Shown: one piece after another, positions 39,727-46,833 of the stretch
Layout: each line of letters opens with the position of its first letter
How positions within the stretch are numbered: the stretch's first letter is position 1
Source: Formivibrio sp.
GTDB lineage: Bacteria > Pseudomonadota > Gammaproteobacteria > Burkholderiales > Chitinibacteraceae
DNA: 46,833 bases
NCBI GenBank assembly: GCA_031291275.1
Contig: JARLJJ010000357.1
Span: 1-46,833, forward strand
Direction: 5' to 3'
Position numbers and translations under genes: made by a program
The notes under the pieces: model-generated
Databases searched by the model: none
The model's input: only the letters and a program-made list of their open reading frames with translations
What the model was told of the DNA's origin: nothing

Positions 39727-39779
39727 AACCAAGCTTCTTGCGGAGACCGCCAGTCAGGCACTCCGCAAGAAGCCAGGTT
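39727..39779. terminator. Long hairpin after the slipin gene
   Basis: A perfect 13-base stem GCTTCTTGCGGAG/CTCCGCAAGAAGC with a 15-base loop, extended by AACC/GGTT. No T tail, so it may protect the mRNA 3' end or end transcription weakly. Confidence 0.5.
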
Positions 39780-39870
39780 AAAGTGACTGTCTCTCACCGC
39801 TCAGCCGTAAAAACAAAGATTCACCCGTCCAAACAGTCGTCATACAGATAGACTTCAAGTCGGAGGAAGC

Positions 39871-40278
39871 ATGTTTCTGGCCCTACTGCTCGTCACCTTG
39901 CTCATTGCCGTCGCAGTATCCCTGCTGGTTGTCCGTGCTTTTTCTGGGCCCGCTGACCGTATCCTGAAGCGCATCATTGCCGATGAGATCAGCGATGCCT
40001 GGCTCAAATACCTGAAATTCGCCATCTTGGTGGTAGGTGTTTCTGCCGGGGTGCGCATCTACGAACTTGAGAAATACATCACTCCGCTCCGCGCAGATAA
40101 AGATGCCAGGGTTCTGGCGCTGACTGGCGAGCGTTGGATACTGGAAATTTACCGCACCATCATTGAAACCTTGCAGGGCATAGCTTGGATGTTACTGGTG
40201 TTTTTTGTGTTCGCATTGATCGCCTTCGTCATTATCCGGTTTGGCGAGATGCGACGGGACTTATACAAGAGCCAATAA
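39871..40278 (+). CDS. Small membrane protein of unknown function
   Basis: The 135-residue product starts MFLALLLVTLLIAVAVSLLV behind a CGGAGGAA ribosome site and has three membrane segments (residues ~1-22, ~47-63, ~105-125) with a soluble loop (ELEKYITPLRADKDARVLALTGE in part). It ends in charged residues. No family name is recognised. It precedes the DHH phosphoesterase by 33 bases and may share its transcript. Confidence 0.78.
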   Translation: MFLALLLVTLLIAVAVSLLVVRAFSGPADRILKRIIADEISDAWLKYLKFAILVVGVSAGVRIYELEKYITPLRADKDARVLALTGERWILEIYRTIIETLQGIAWMLLVFFVFALIAFVIIRFGEMRRDLYKSQ

Positions 40279-40311
40279 CGCCCGCCGATTCAACATGTAA
40301 AAGGAACATCG

Positions 40312-41247
40312 ATGCCTGACACCCCAAAATACCGGTTGGTCACTCGCAGCGATTTCGATGGCCTGGTTTGCGCCATTCTGCTGCGCGAACTGCACATGAT
40401 TGACGACATTCTGTTTGTCCATCCCAAGGATATGCAGGATGGGCGAATTGCCATCACCCATCGCGATATCACCACCAATCTGCCCTATGTGGCCGAAGCG
40501 CGCATGGTGTTTGATCACCACTACTCCGAAACCCTGCGCAACGAGGGCGAACGGGTCAACCACATTATCAATCCGAACGCCCCCTCGGCATCACGCCTGG
40601 TTTACGAATATTACGGCGGCAAAGAGGCTTTTCCGGCAGTCAGTGAAGAATTGCTGGAGGCCGTAGACCGGGCTGATTCAGGGGCTTACACAATCCATGA
40701 GATTCTGGAACCTCAAGGCTGGGTATTACTCAATTACATGATCGATGCGCGCACCGGACTGGGTCGTTTCAAGACTTTTCGCATTTCAAATTGCCAGTTG
40801 ATGATGGATTTGATTGGCTACTGTCGTAATCACAGCATTGAAGAAATTCTGGCGCTGCCTGATGTGCAAGAACGTGTCACGGTTTATCAAGAACATGCTC
40901 CCCTGGCGCGCGAGCAAATCCTGCGTTACAGCAAGGTCTACGATAACCTGGTTGTGCTGGACCTGCGCCATGAAGAAACCATCTATGCCACCAACCGTTT
41001 CCTGATCTATGCACTGTTTCCGGACTGCACGATCTCGATCCATGTCTTACGAGGCAAGAACCAACTTAACACGGTTTTTGCCGTTGGCAAATCCATCATC
41101 AACCGTAGATCTCGCACCAATATTGGCGAACTGATGTTGCACTATCAGGGGGGTGGACATGAAAACGCCGGCACCTGCCAAATAGCCAACGAGGATGCAG
41201 AAAAGGTACTTTGCGAGCTGATTCTTAAAATTACCGAAGATGGCTAA
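40312..41247 (+). CDS. DHH-family phosphoesterase
   Basis: The 311-residue protein has the N-terminal DHH domain (TRSDFDGLVCAILLREL and MVFDHHYSETL) and the DHHA1 domain with GGGHENAGTC near the C-terminus. These enzymes cleave oligonucleotides, cyclic dinucleotides or polyphosphate; the window does not say which. The second metal site VDRADSGAYTI is present. The start is preceded by AAAAGGAA. Length is close to NrnA-like family members. Confidence 0.86.
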   Translation: MPDTPKYRLVTRSDFDGLVCAILLRELHMIDDILFVHPKDMQDGRIAITHRDITTNLPYVAEARMVFDHHYSETLRNEGERVNHIINPNAPSASRLVYEYYGGKEAFPAVSEELLEAVDRADSGAYTIHEILEPQGWVLLNYMIDARTGLGRFKTFRISNCQLMMDLIGYCRNHSIEEILALPDVQERVTVYQEHAPLAREQILRYSKVYDNLVVLDLRHEETIYATNRFLIYALFPDCTISIHVLRGKNQLNTVFAVGKSIINRRSRTNIGELMLHYQGGGHENAGTCQIANEDAEKVLCELILKITEDG

Positions 41248-41266
41248 GCGATAATTCTCAAACTTC

Positions 41267-41307
41267 AATACACAGCGGCAAATGGAGTACACCTGCCGTT
41301 GTGTATT
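41267..41307. terminator. Bidirectional hairpin between the DHH and potC genes
   Basis: AATACACAGCGGCA pairs with TGCCGTTGTGTATT over 14 bases with one G-T pair and a 13-base loop. It touches the potC stop codon and stands 20 bases after the DHH gene. Confidence 0.6.
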
Positions 41308-42132
41308 TCAAGCCCCGGCCGCCGTGCGCAATTGTTCGCTGCGACCACGCAAATACTCCAGCGTCAACAACATGATCACCGAGGTTACGATCAGGATAGT
41401 CGCAACCGCCGCAATCGTCGGGCTGATATTTTCGCGGATGCCACTGAACATCTGGCGCGGCAAAGTGGTTTGCTTGGGTCCAGCAAGGAACAATGTGACC
41501 ACCACTTCGTCGAACGAGGTCGCGAATGCGAACAGCGCGCCAGAGGTCACCCCGGAAGCAATCAACGGCAGGGTCACTGTTTTGAAGGTAGTGAACGGGC
41601 TGGCACCGAGACTCGCCGCCGCTTTGGCCAAATTCTGATTAAAGCCCTGCAGCGTGGCGGTCACCGTGATGATCACAAACGGCACGCCCAGCGCGGCATG
41701 CACTGCAATCAGGGTCAGGTAACTATTGGTCCAGCCCAGCGGAGCAAAAAATAGGTAACTGGATACGCTGACAATCACCACGGGCACGACCATCGGCGAG
41801 ATCAGAATGCTCATCAACAGCGACTTGAACGGGAAATCGGCCCGGGTCAGGCCGATGGAGGCCAGTGTCCCCAGCGATACCGCGATCACCGTCGCGCTCG
41901 GTGCCACGATGATGCTGTTCCTCAGTGCCTGCATCCATTCCTGGGAATTGAAAAAATCCTGGTACCAGTGCAGGGAAAAGCCGGTCATGGGATAAACCAG
42001 GAACGAGCCTTCGTTGAACGATAGCGGAATGATCACCAGGATCGGCAAAATCAGAAACAGCAACACCAGGCCGCACAGGATACGGAAGGTGTAAAACCAG
42101 AGGCGTTCAATCAGCGTGGCGTAACTTGGCAT
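41308..42132 (-). CDS. potC: Polyamine ABC transporter permease PotC
   Basis: PotC is one of the two inner-membrane subunits of the spermidine/putrescine importer. The 274-residue protein has about six membrane segments and the EAA-type loop that contacts the ATPase: AKAAASLGASPFTTFKTVTLPLI. It is the last gene of potADBC, nine bases after potB. Confidence 0.93.
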   Translation of the reverse strand: MPSYATLIERLWFYTFRILCGLVLLFLILPILVIIPLSFNEGSFLVYPMTGFSLHWYQDFFNSQEWMQALRNSIIVAPSATVIAVSLGTLASIGLTRADFPFKSLLMSILISPMVVPVVIVSVSSYLFFAPLGWTNSYLTLIAVHAALGVPFVIITVTATLQGFNQNLAKAAASLGASPFTTFKTVTLPLIASGVTSGALFAFATSFDEVVVTLFLAGPKQTTLPRQMFSGIRENISPTIAAVATILIVTSVIMLLTLEYLRGRSEQLRTAAGA

Positions 42133-42141
42133 GTTGTTCTC

Positions 42142-43404
42142 CTAGCCCAGTTTGAGATTGTTGGCGCCAACAAGGCGGTTATAGACGGCATAGAGGATCA
42201 CGGTTGCCAGCAGCAGCAGACTACCCAGCGCGGTCGCCATGCCCCAGTTGATGGTGGTATTGGTATAGAACGCTACGAAATAACTCACCATCTGGTCTTT
42301 CGGTCCACCCAGTAAAGCGGGCGTAATGTAGTAGCCAATGCACAGGATAAACACCAGCAGACCGCCCGCTCCTACCCCAGCCAAGGACAGCGGGAAATAG
42401 ATTTTCCAGAAACTGCGCATCGGATGACAGCCCAGTGAAACCGCGGCACGCACATAACTGGGAGAAATGCCCTTCATCACGCTGTAGATCGGCAAGATCA
42501 TGTAGGGCAACAGAATATGCACCATCGAGATATACACGCCAATGCGATTGAAAACGAGCTGTAAAGGCGCCTCGATCACGCCCAGCGAAAGCAACGCGCT
42601 ATTGATCAGCCCACCCGATTGCAACAGTACAATCCATGCCGCTACACGCACCAGGACCGAGGTCCAGAAAGGCAACAACACCAGGATCATCAGCAGATTG
42701 CTTTTGCGCGTCGGCAATGTCGCCAGCAGGTAAGCCAGCGGAAAACCCAGCAGGAGACAGGCAATCGTAACCACGGCACTAATCCAGAAAGTGCGACCAA
42801 ACACCTCCATGTAAATGGCTTTTTCAGGTTCGGACCTGGTGATTTCGCCTTGGTCATTAATGCTGTAATCCAGGGAAGCGAGCAGATAAAACGGCGTACT
42901 GGTGCTGGCATTACGCTCGATGGCATGCCAGTAGGCCGGATCGCCCCAGCGCTCGTCGATATCCAGCAAGGCAGACTTGTACGATAGCGGCGTTGTTTCA
43001 AACGGCAGTTTGCGCGCCGTTTTCTGCATCAGGCTGCGATAACCGGCTATTTCCATATTCAGGCGTTTGGCGGCTTCGGATAATTGATGCTGATCCGATT
43101 TCATCGCCGTCAGATCATCGGCCAATGCGGCATAGGCTGCCTCGCCCGGCAAATCCTTCTTGTTCCACTGATGCATGGCCGCAATGGTGTGCGGCATGGC
43201 GGGCGCAACTTCCGGGTTGTTCACGCTGCGCCCCATCATGGAAATAATCGGCGCCAGAAAAGTTAGCGCCAGAAACAGAATCAAAGGCAGGATCAATGCA
43301 ACCGATTTCAGTTGATGAATCCGTTCGATCCGCTTCAACCGAGTTTTCAGCGGCGTGCCATCTGCAGTGAGCAGCGGCGTGGCTGGAAGGGCAATGTCGG
43401 TCAT
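42142..43404 (-). CDS. potB: Polyamine ABC transporter permease PotB
   Basis: PotB pairs with PotC. The ATG at 43404, behind GGAGTAG, gives 420 residues, about 120 more than E. coli PotB. The extra part is a soluble, probably periplasmic insertion between the first membrane helix (LILPLILFLALTFLAPI, residues ~34-50) and the second (about 200-220). The EAA loop is VRAAVSLGCHPMRSFWKIYFPL. The C-terminal half is a normal permease. Confidence 0.92.
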   Translation of the reverse strand: MTDIALPATPLLTADGTPLKTRLKRIERIHQLKSVALILPLILFLALTFLAPIISMMGRSVNNPEVAPAMPHTIAAMHQWNKKDLPGEAAYAALADDLTAMKSDQHQLSEAAKRLNMEIAGYRSLMQKTARKLPFETTPLSYKSALLDIDERWGDPAYWHAIERNASTSTPFYLLASLDYSINDQGEITRSEPEKAIYMEVFGRTFWISAVVTIACLLLGFPLAYLLATLPTRKSNLLMILVLLPFWTSVLVRVAAWIVLLQSGGLINSALLSLGVIEAPLQLVFNRIGVYISMVHILLPYMILPIYSVMKGISPSYVRAAVSLGCHPMRSFWKIYFPLSLAGVGAGGLLVFILCIGYYITPALLGGPKDQMVSYFVAFYTNTTINWGMATALGSLLLLATVILYAVYNRLVGANNLKLG

Positions 43405-43454
43405 CGTGGCTACTCCGCCGAAATTAAAAGGTGATCGATGCAACCTGAATGGGC

Positions 43455-43546
43455 TTGAATTCGTCGCCCCGGTGGGAAACGGAGCCCAGTAGCTTCGGCC
43501 AGCATGGCTACTGGATCCCGGCCTGCGCCGGGATGACGAAATTCAA
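43455..43546. repeat. Nested palindromic repeat (REP/MITE-like) between potD and potB
   Basis: Ends TTGAATTCGTC and GACGAAATTCAA are inverted copies with one extra base. Inside lie two adjacent palindromes: CCAGTAGC/GCTACTGG (43486-43514) and the perfect ATCCCGGC-CTGC-GCCGGGAT (43515-43534). Its translated form reads RHPGAGRDP, a hallmark of dispersed proteobacterial repeats. It sits in the potA-potD-potB transcript. Confidence 0.75.
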
Positions 43547-43557
43547 AACGAATGCGA

Positions 43558-44598
43558 TTACTTGGCTGCCCAGGCGTTGAACCTTTGCTCCAGCTCTTCG
43601 CCGTTATCCACCCAGAACTGCACATTGATCGGCAATGCATCTTTCAGGTTGGCCGGAGAAGTGGGCAATTCAGCAGCCACGGTCTTGTCCAGCAACTTGA
43701 TGGTCTTGGCATTGGTCGGGCCGTAGGCGATGTTTTGCGAATAGACTTTCTGGTTTTCCGGCTTCAGGGTGAACGCGATGAATTTCTCAGCTGCAGCCTT
43801 GTTGGGCGAGCCCTTCACGATGGCCCAGGAATCCACGTCATAAATGCTGCCAGGCCAAACGATCTTCAGGTTCTTGTTGCCTTCTTTTTGCGCGGCTGCG
43901 ATACGGCCGTTGTAAACCGAGCTCATTACCACATCGCCGGATGCGAGGAACTGCGGCGGCTGAGCACCGGCTTCCCACCACTGAATGCTGGGCTTGAGTG
44001 CATCCAGTTTCTTGAAAGCGCGATCCACACCAGCCTTGGTTCCGAGCACCTTGTAAACATCAGCCGGTTTCACCCCATCGGCCTCCAGTGCGAATTCCAG
44101 CGTGTATTTGGCGCCCTTGCGCAAGCCGCGCTTGCCTGGGAATTTCTTCACATCCCAGAAATCCTTCCAGCTGGTCGGTGCGGTTTTCAGCTTGTCGGCG
44201 TTGTAGGCAAACACGGTTGACCAGACAAAGAAGCCGATACCGCAGTCGCTCACGGCTGCCGGAAGGAAATCGGCCTTGTTACCGAGTTTGCTCCAGTCGA
44301 GCTTTTCATACAGCCCTTCTTCGCAGCCACGGATCAGCTCCGGGGTTTCAACTTCGACTACATCCCAATCCACGCTATTGGTTTGAACCATGGCCTTGAT
44401 CTTGGCCTGTTCGCCGTTGTAATCGCTGGTGACCAGATTGGTCGCACTCACTTTCTTGTAGGGCTCGTAGTAGGCTTTAACCTGGGCATCCTTGTTGGCG
44501 CCACCGAAGGAAATCACGGTCAAATCCTTGGCGAATGCGCTAAGGGGAGTCAGGCAGATCATCGCAACAACAAGCGGTTTCATGTCAAAACATTTCAT
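43558..44598 (-). CDS. potD: Polyamine-binding periplasmic protein PotD/PotF
   Basis: The periplasmic protein captures spermidine or putrescine for the importer. The 346-residue precursor has a signal peptide ending AFA|KDLTVISFGG and the family's two-lobed sequence (for example DVVEVETPELIRGCEEGLYEKLDW in part). ATG at 44598 follows AAGGAAA. The exact polyamine cannot be told. It lies between potA and potB. Confidence 0.92.
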   Translation of the reverse strand: MKCFDMKPLVVAMICLTPLSAFAKDLTVISFGGANKDAQVKAYYEPYKKVSATNLVTSDYNGEQAKIKAMVQTNSVDWDVVEVETPELIRGCEEGLYEKLDWSKLGNKADFLPAAVSDCGIGFFVWSTVFAYNADKLKTAPTSWKDFWDVKKFPGKRGLRKGAKYTLEFALEADGVKPADVYKVLGTKAGVDRAFKKLDALKPSIQWWEAGAQPPQFLASGDVVMSSVYNGRIAAAQKEGNKNLKIVWPGSIYDVDSWAIVKGSPNKAAAEKFIAFTLKPENQKVYSQNIAYGPTNAKTIKLLDKTVAAELPTSPANLKDALPINVQFWVDNGEELEQRFNAWAAK

Positions 44599-44633
44599 GG
44601 CGGGTTTCCTTAGGGTGGTAAAACAACGGGGGT

Positions 44634-45827
44634 TTAAACCGGATCTAGCGCGTGAGTATGTTCAGCGGCCCAGCCCAACGGCACGACATCGCCTTCACGC
44701 AAATTGCTGTCAAACAGACTGGTTGGCATTTTGATGATGAAATCCTGTGCGCCGCAAACTTCCATGCGGATGCGCACATGGTCGCCAAGATAGATAAATT
44801 CACGAATCTGGCCGTTGAAGCGGTTCTCGACCGCTTGCGCCGCATCGTTCAGCACCACGCGCTCAGGGCGAATTGACAAAGAAACGGCACCCCCAATTTG
44901 GCTGACATTCACGGCGCGAGCCACGACACGCTCGCCCATCGCCAAGCCAACCTGGCACAAATCGCCATCGCGGCTGAGTAGCGTGCCGGTGAGGCGGTTG
45001 TTCTCGCCAATGAAGTTGGCGACGAAGGAATTACCGGGGCGCTCATACAGCATTTCAGGTTTATCGATCTGCTGGATGATGCCGTTATTGAACACCGCCA
45101 CGCGGTCGGACATCGTCAGCGCCTCGCCCTGGTCGTGCGTCACATAAACCACGGTCACGCCCAGTTGCTGATGGATATGCTTGATTTCCATCTGCATGTG
45201 TTCGCGCAACTGTTTATCCAATGCACCGAGCGGCTCATCCATCAACACCAGCTTCGGTTTGAACACCAGCGCCCGGGCCAGCGCCACGCGCTGCTGCTGG
45301 CCACCGGACAACTGGCCGGGATAGCGCTGGGCATATTTTTCCAGCTGAACCATTTCCAGCACTTTGTCGACCTGGTAGCGAATCTCGCGGAAACCTTCAT
45401 TGCGTACCTTGAGCGGGAAAGCCAGGTTCTCGAAAATGGTCAGGTGCGGGAATAGCGCATAGTTCTGGAACACCATGCCGATATCGCGCTTATGCGGCGG
45501 CACGTTGTTCAGCAATTTACCGTCGAGACGAATCTCGCCCGAGGTCGGCACTTCGAAACCGGCCAGCATCATCAGGCTGGTAGTCTTGCCAGAGCCGGAC
45601 GGCCCAAGCAGGGTAAGAAACTCGCCGCGGCGAATTTCCAGATTGAGGTTTTTGACGATCAGTGTTTCGCCATCGTAGCTCTTCTGTACCTGGCGAAAGC
45701 TGACCAGCGTATCCGGGTTTTCTGCCCCTGCAACATCCACAGCCACTGCACCCAATGCCCCGGATTCACGCACGAATAGATTGCGAAAACTGAACGACGA
45801 CGCTTTGGCCAAAATCTGGCTAGTCAT
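44634..45827 (-). CDS. potA: Polyamine ABC transporter ATPase PotA
   Basis: PotA powers the importer. The 397-residue protein has Walker [12 protein letters not shown], the Q-loop [13 protein letters not shown], signature [15 protein letters not shown], Walker [13 protein letters not shown] and H-loop VTHDQ, then a C-terminal TOBE regulatory domain. About 40 extra residues precede the ATPase domain. The start ATG follows GGGGGTAA and stands four bases after the end of a possible leader peptide. Confidence 0.95.
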   Translation of the reverse strand: MTSQILAKASSFSFRNLFVRESGALGAVAVDVAGAENPDTLVSFRQVQKSYDGETLIVKNLNLEIRRGEFLTLLGPSGSGKTTSLMMLAGFEVPTSGEIRLDGKLLNNVPPHKRDIGMVFQNYALFPHLTIFENLAFPLKVRNEGFREIRYQVDKVLEMVQLEKYAQRYPGQLSGGQQQRVALARALVFKPKLVLMDEPLGALDKQLREHMQMEIKHIHQQLGVTVVYVTHDQGEALTMSDRVAVFNNGIIQQIDKPEMLYERPGNSFVANFIGENNRLTGTLLSRDGDLCQVGLAMGERVVARAVNVSQIGGAVSLSIRPERVVLNDAAQAVENRFNGQIREFIYLGDHVRIRMEVCGAQDFIIKMPTSLFDSNLREGDVVPLGWAAEHTHALDPV

Positions 45828-45830
45828 GAC

Positions 45831-45890
45831 TTACCCCCGGTAACCGTGTTCCAACAAGCGGAAGAAGCTCCGCAGCACAGAACCGATCAT
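45831..45890 (-). CDS. Possible 19-residue leader peptide upstream of potA
   Basis: A short frame MIGSVLRSFFRLLEHGYRG stops three bases before the potA ATG, and its last codons overlap the potA ribosome site. The ribosome site for it is weak. If real it would couple potA to translation of the peptide, a known logic for polyamine-responsive genes; the link here is inference. Confidence 0.35.
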   Translation of the reverse strand: MIGSVLRSFFRLLEHGYRG

Positions 45891-45957
45891 CGGCTCGTCG
45901 GCAAAGACGGGGTATCAGCAACGGCGGATTTTGCTGTAGGGGATCAGGTCGGGGAAC

Positions 45958-45973
45958 GTAGGAGGATTCCTAC
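45958..45973. promoter_or_regulatory. Palindromic operator candidate upstream of potA
   Basis: GTAGGA-GGAT-TCCTAC is a perfect 6-base inverted repeat about 130 bases before potA, of the size of a dimeric regulator site. The regulator is not known. Confidence 0.35.
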
Positions 45974-46012
45974 ACAAAAGAGAAATTGCGTTCAGGTACG
46001 AATTTTAGCTAC

Positions 46013-46189
46013 TCAGCGCAGCCGGATACGTTGACCACAAGGAGGTTTGGTTGTACTTAAAGATTCCAAGACAAAACTACCTTTGGCCTGATAAACAGTA
46101 CCGCTGCAAGTTACAAAACCAGCCGGCTGAATTCCATTCTCAACCGGCTTGCTGTCGATCGGCAAATAACGCGGGATTGCGTAACTCAT
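46013..46189 (-). CDS. Hypothetical small protein with two cysteines
   Basis: The 58-residue frame from the ATG at 46189 contains GFVTCSGTVYQAKGSF and ends TTKPPCGQRIRLR; two cysteines and regular spacing suggest a real folded product, but the ribosome site is weak and no family is recognised. A TTG at 46216 would add nine residues. It stands downstream of the VOC gene's terminator. Confidence 0.4.
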   Translation of the reverse strand: MSYAIPRYLPIDSKPVENGIQPAGFVTCSGTVYQAKGSFVLESLSTTKPPCGQRIRLR

Positions 46190-46227
46190 TCGTCGTAACA
46201 ATTTGTTCGATCTCAAGTATCTAAAAA

Positions 46228-46280
46228 AAGGCAGTTTCCTCTGATTCCTGAAGAGGTCGAAACAGGAAGGAAACTGCCTT
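46228..46280 (-). terminator. Long intrinsic terminator after the VOC gene
   Basis: A 12-base perfect outer stem AAGGCAGTTTCC/GGAAACTGCCTT, a one-sided five-base bulge and an inner TTCCTG/CAGGAA stem; on the minus strand it runs into TTTTTTT (46223-46229). Confidence 0.85.
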
Positions 46281-46309
46281 GAAAAAACAGCCCCAGCAAT
46301 TACGGCTGC

Positions 46310-46696
46310 TTATGCGATTTCTTGCTGACGTCTCTCGAGTATTTCGATCGAGATATTTTGCGGCCCGCGAATAAAACACCCTCGCACTCCGGGGCGAATT
46401 GACTTGGGCTCTTGAGTGAATTCGACGCCTTTATTTCTCAATTCAACAACGACTTCATCCAAGTTCGCAACGGTTAGGCCAAAATGGTCTAGTCCTTGAT
46501 ACGGTGGAACCGGTGGCAGGGCTACGCCGTCTCCTTCCTTGACCTGGGCAATGAAAATATCGACCCCATCCAGTCTGAGGTCTACTCGACCTGGTCGCCG
46601 AATAATTTGTGCGTTTAGACATTGTTCGAACCACGCCGCCGTCAACTCAGGATTCGGACTTCGCAATTGAAGATGATCCCATTTGAACTCAGCCAC
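46310..46696 (-). CDS. VOC-superfamily (glyoxalase/dioxygenase-like) protein
   Basis: The 128-residue protein has the paired beta-alpha-beta-beta-beta modules of the vicinal oxygen chelate fold, with likely metal ligands His8 (WDHLQL), His71 (LDHFGL) and Glu118 (ISIEIL). The start is a GTG at 46696 behind AAGGAA. It may be a lyase or dioxygenase of small molecules; the substrate is not recognisable. Confidence 0.87.
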   Translation of the reverse strand: MAEFKWDHLQLRSPNPELTAAWFEQCLNAQIIRRPGRVDLRLDGVDIFIAQVKEGDGVALPPVPPYQGLDHFGLTVANLDEVVVELRNKGVEFTQEPKSIRPGVRGCFIRGPQNISIEILERRQQEIA

Positions 46697-46724
46697 TTTC
46701 GTTATTCCTTGTGAAGTTAAATGA

Positions 46725-46743
46725 CCCCCGGCAAAGCCGGGGG
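46725..46743. terminator. Terminator-like hairpin upstream of the VOC gene
   Basis: A perfect 8-base stem CCCCCGGC/GCCGGGGG with loop AAA. It could end the transcript of a minus-strand gene that lies beyond the right edge. Confidence 0.55.
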
Positions 46744-46801
46744 CTTATTGGGTGAGCGCCTCAAAGGCGCCGTTACCCCATGAGCCGCCCAAGACGGCTG
46801 A

Positions 46802-46833
46802 CTACATTTCCAGTTTCATCTGGTCGTAACGCT
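46802..46833 (-). CDS. Possible C-terminal end of a gene beyond the window
   Basis: The last ten codons of a minus-strand frame read RYDQMKLEM followed by TAG at 46802-46804, then GC-rich hairpins and the terminator at 46725-46743. Too short to identify. Confidence 0.3.
   Translation of the reverse strand, partial: RYDQMKLEM

Noticed and set aside
45846-46034. 62-codon plus-strand frame upstream of potA
   Set aside because: No ribosome site; it overlaps the regulatory region and the possible leader peptide on the other strand.

Overview
The window looks like chromosomal DNA of a Gram-negative betaproteobacterium, probably of the Neisseriales. The evidence is the lpxD-fabZ-lpxA-lpxB block joined to skp-bamA-rseP-dxr-cdsA-uppS-frr-pyrH-tsf-rpsB, a polyamine-type potADBC operon, dapC/dapD, and a manganese-dependent family II pyrophosphatase. 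The genus assignment is inference. No tRNA, rRNA, CRISPR array, transposase or prophage was seen. Most genes are intact and of normal length; the CDSs cut by the window ends are lpxB and possibly a 10-codon fragment at the right edge.

Region 1 (1-13605, minus strand) is a housekeeping supercluster. Transcription starts in front of rpsB, which has a structured leader, and runs through translation factors (rpsB, tsf, frr), UMP kinase, undecaprenyl-PP synthase, CDP-DAG synthase, DXP reductoisomerase, the RseP protease, BamA with its chaperone Skp, and the lipid A acyl-chain genes. Many genes overlap by a few bases; hairpins separate rpsB/tsf, tsf/pyrH and pyrH/frr. Region 2 (13602-16661, minus) is an MCE-type lipid transport operon: permease, a degenerate ATPase-like protein, a single-MCE-domain protein and a TPR lipoprotein. 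The ATPase-like subunit lacks a recognisable Walker A motif.

Region 3 (16830-20771, plus) carries trxB with an OxyR-like site upstream, an Smr-domain protein, and dapC-dapD of the succinylase lysine/peptidoglycan pathway. Region 4 (20887-25388) is envelope and stress related: a DUF883 membrane protein, an OmpA/DUF4398 lipoprotein pair, outer-membrane phospholipase A, a DUF2934 protein and a stand-alone ClpP-like protease with an intact catalytic triad. Region 5 (25554-34637) has a short class II ribonucleotide reductase with a DnaA box upstream, an MFS transporter, CreA, a DUF445 protein, CorA, a PAP2 phosphatase in an AT-rich stretch, and a YiaD-like lipoprotein. Between the DUF445 gene and corA lies a candidate PhoB-controlled, highly folded small RNA.

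Region 6 (34864-41247, plus) carries serS, a CBS/DRTGG-regulated pyrophosphatase with a long folded leader, an NfeD-slipin pair, a small membrane protein and a DHH phosphoesterase. Region 7 (41308-46833, minus) is the potA-potD-potB-potC polyamine-type importer, with a possible leader peptide and operator upstream and a nested palindromic repeat between potD and potB, followed by a small Cys-containing protein and a VOC-family protein.

The best candidates for something undescribed are the Pho-box small RNA (30890-31012), the MCE operon with a degenerate ATPase (15394-15960), the folded leader of the pyrophosphatase gene (36275-36452) and the possible potA leader peptide (45831-45890). All of these come from reading the sequence alone; no search or folding program was run.
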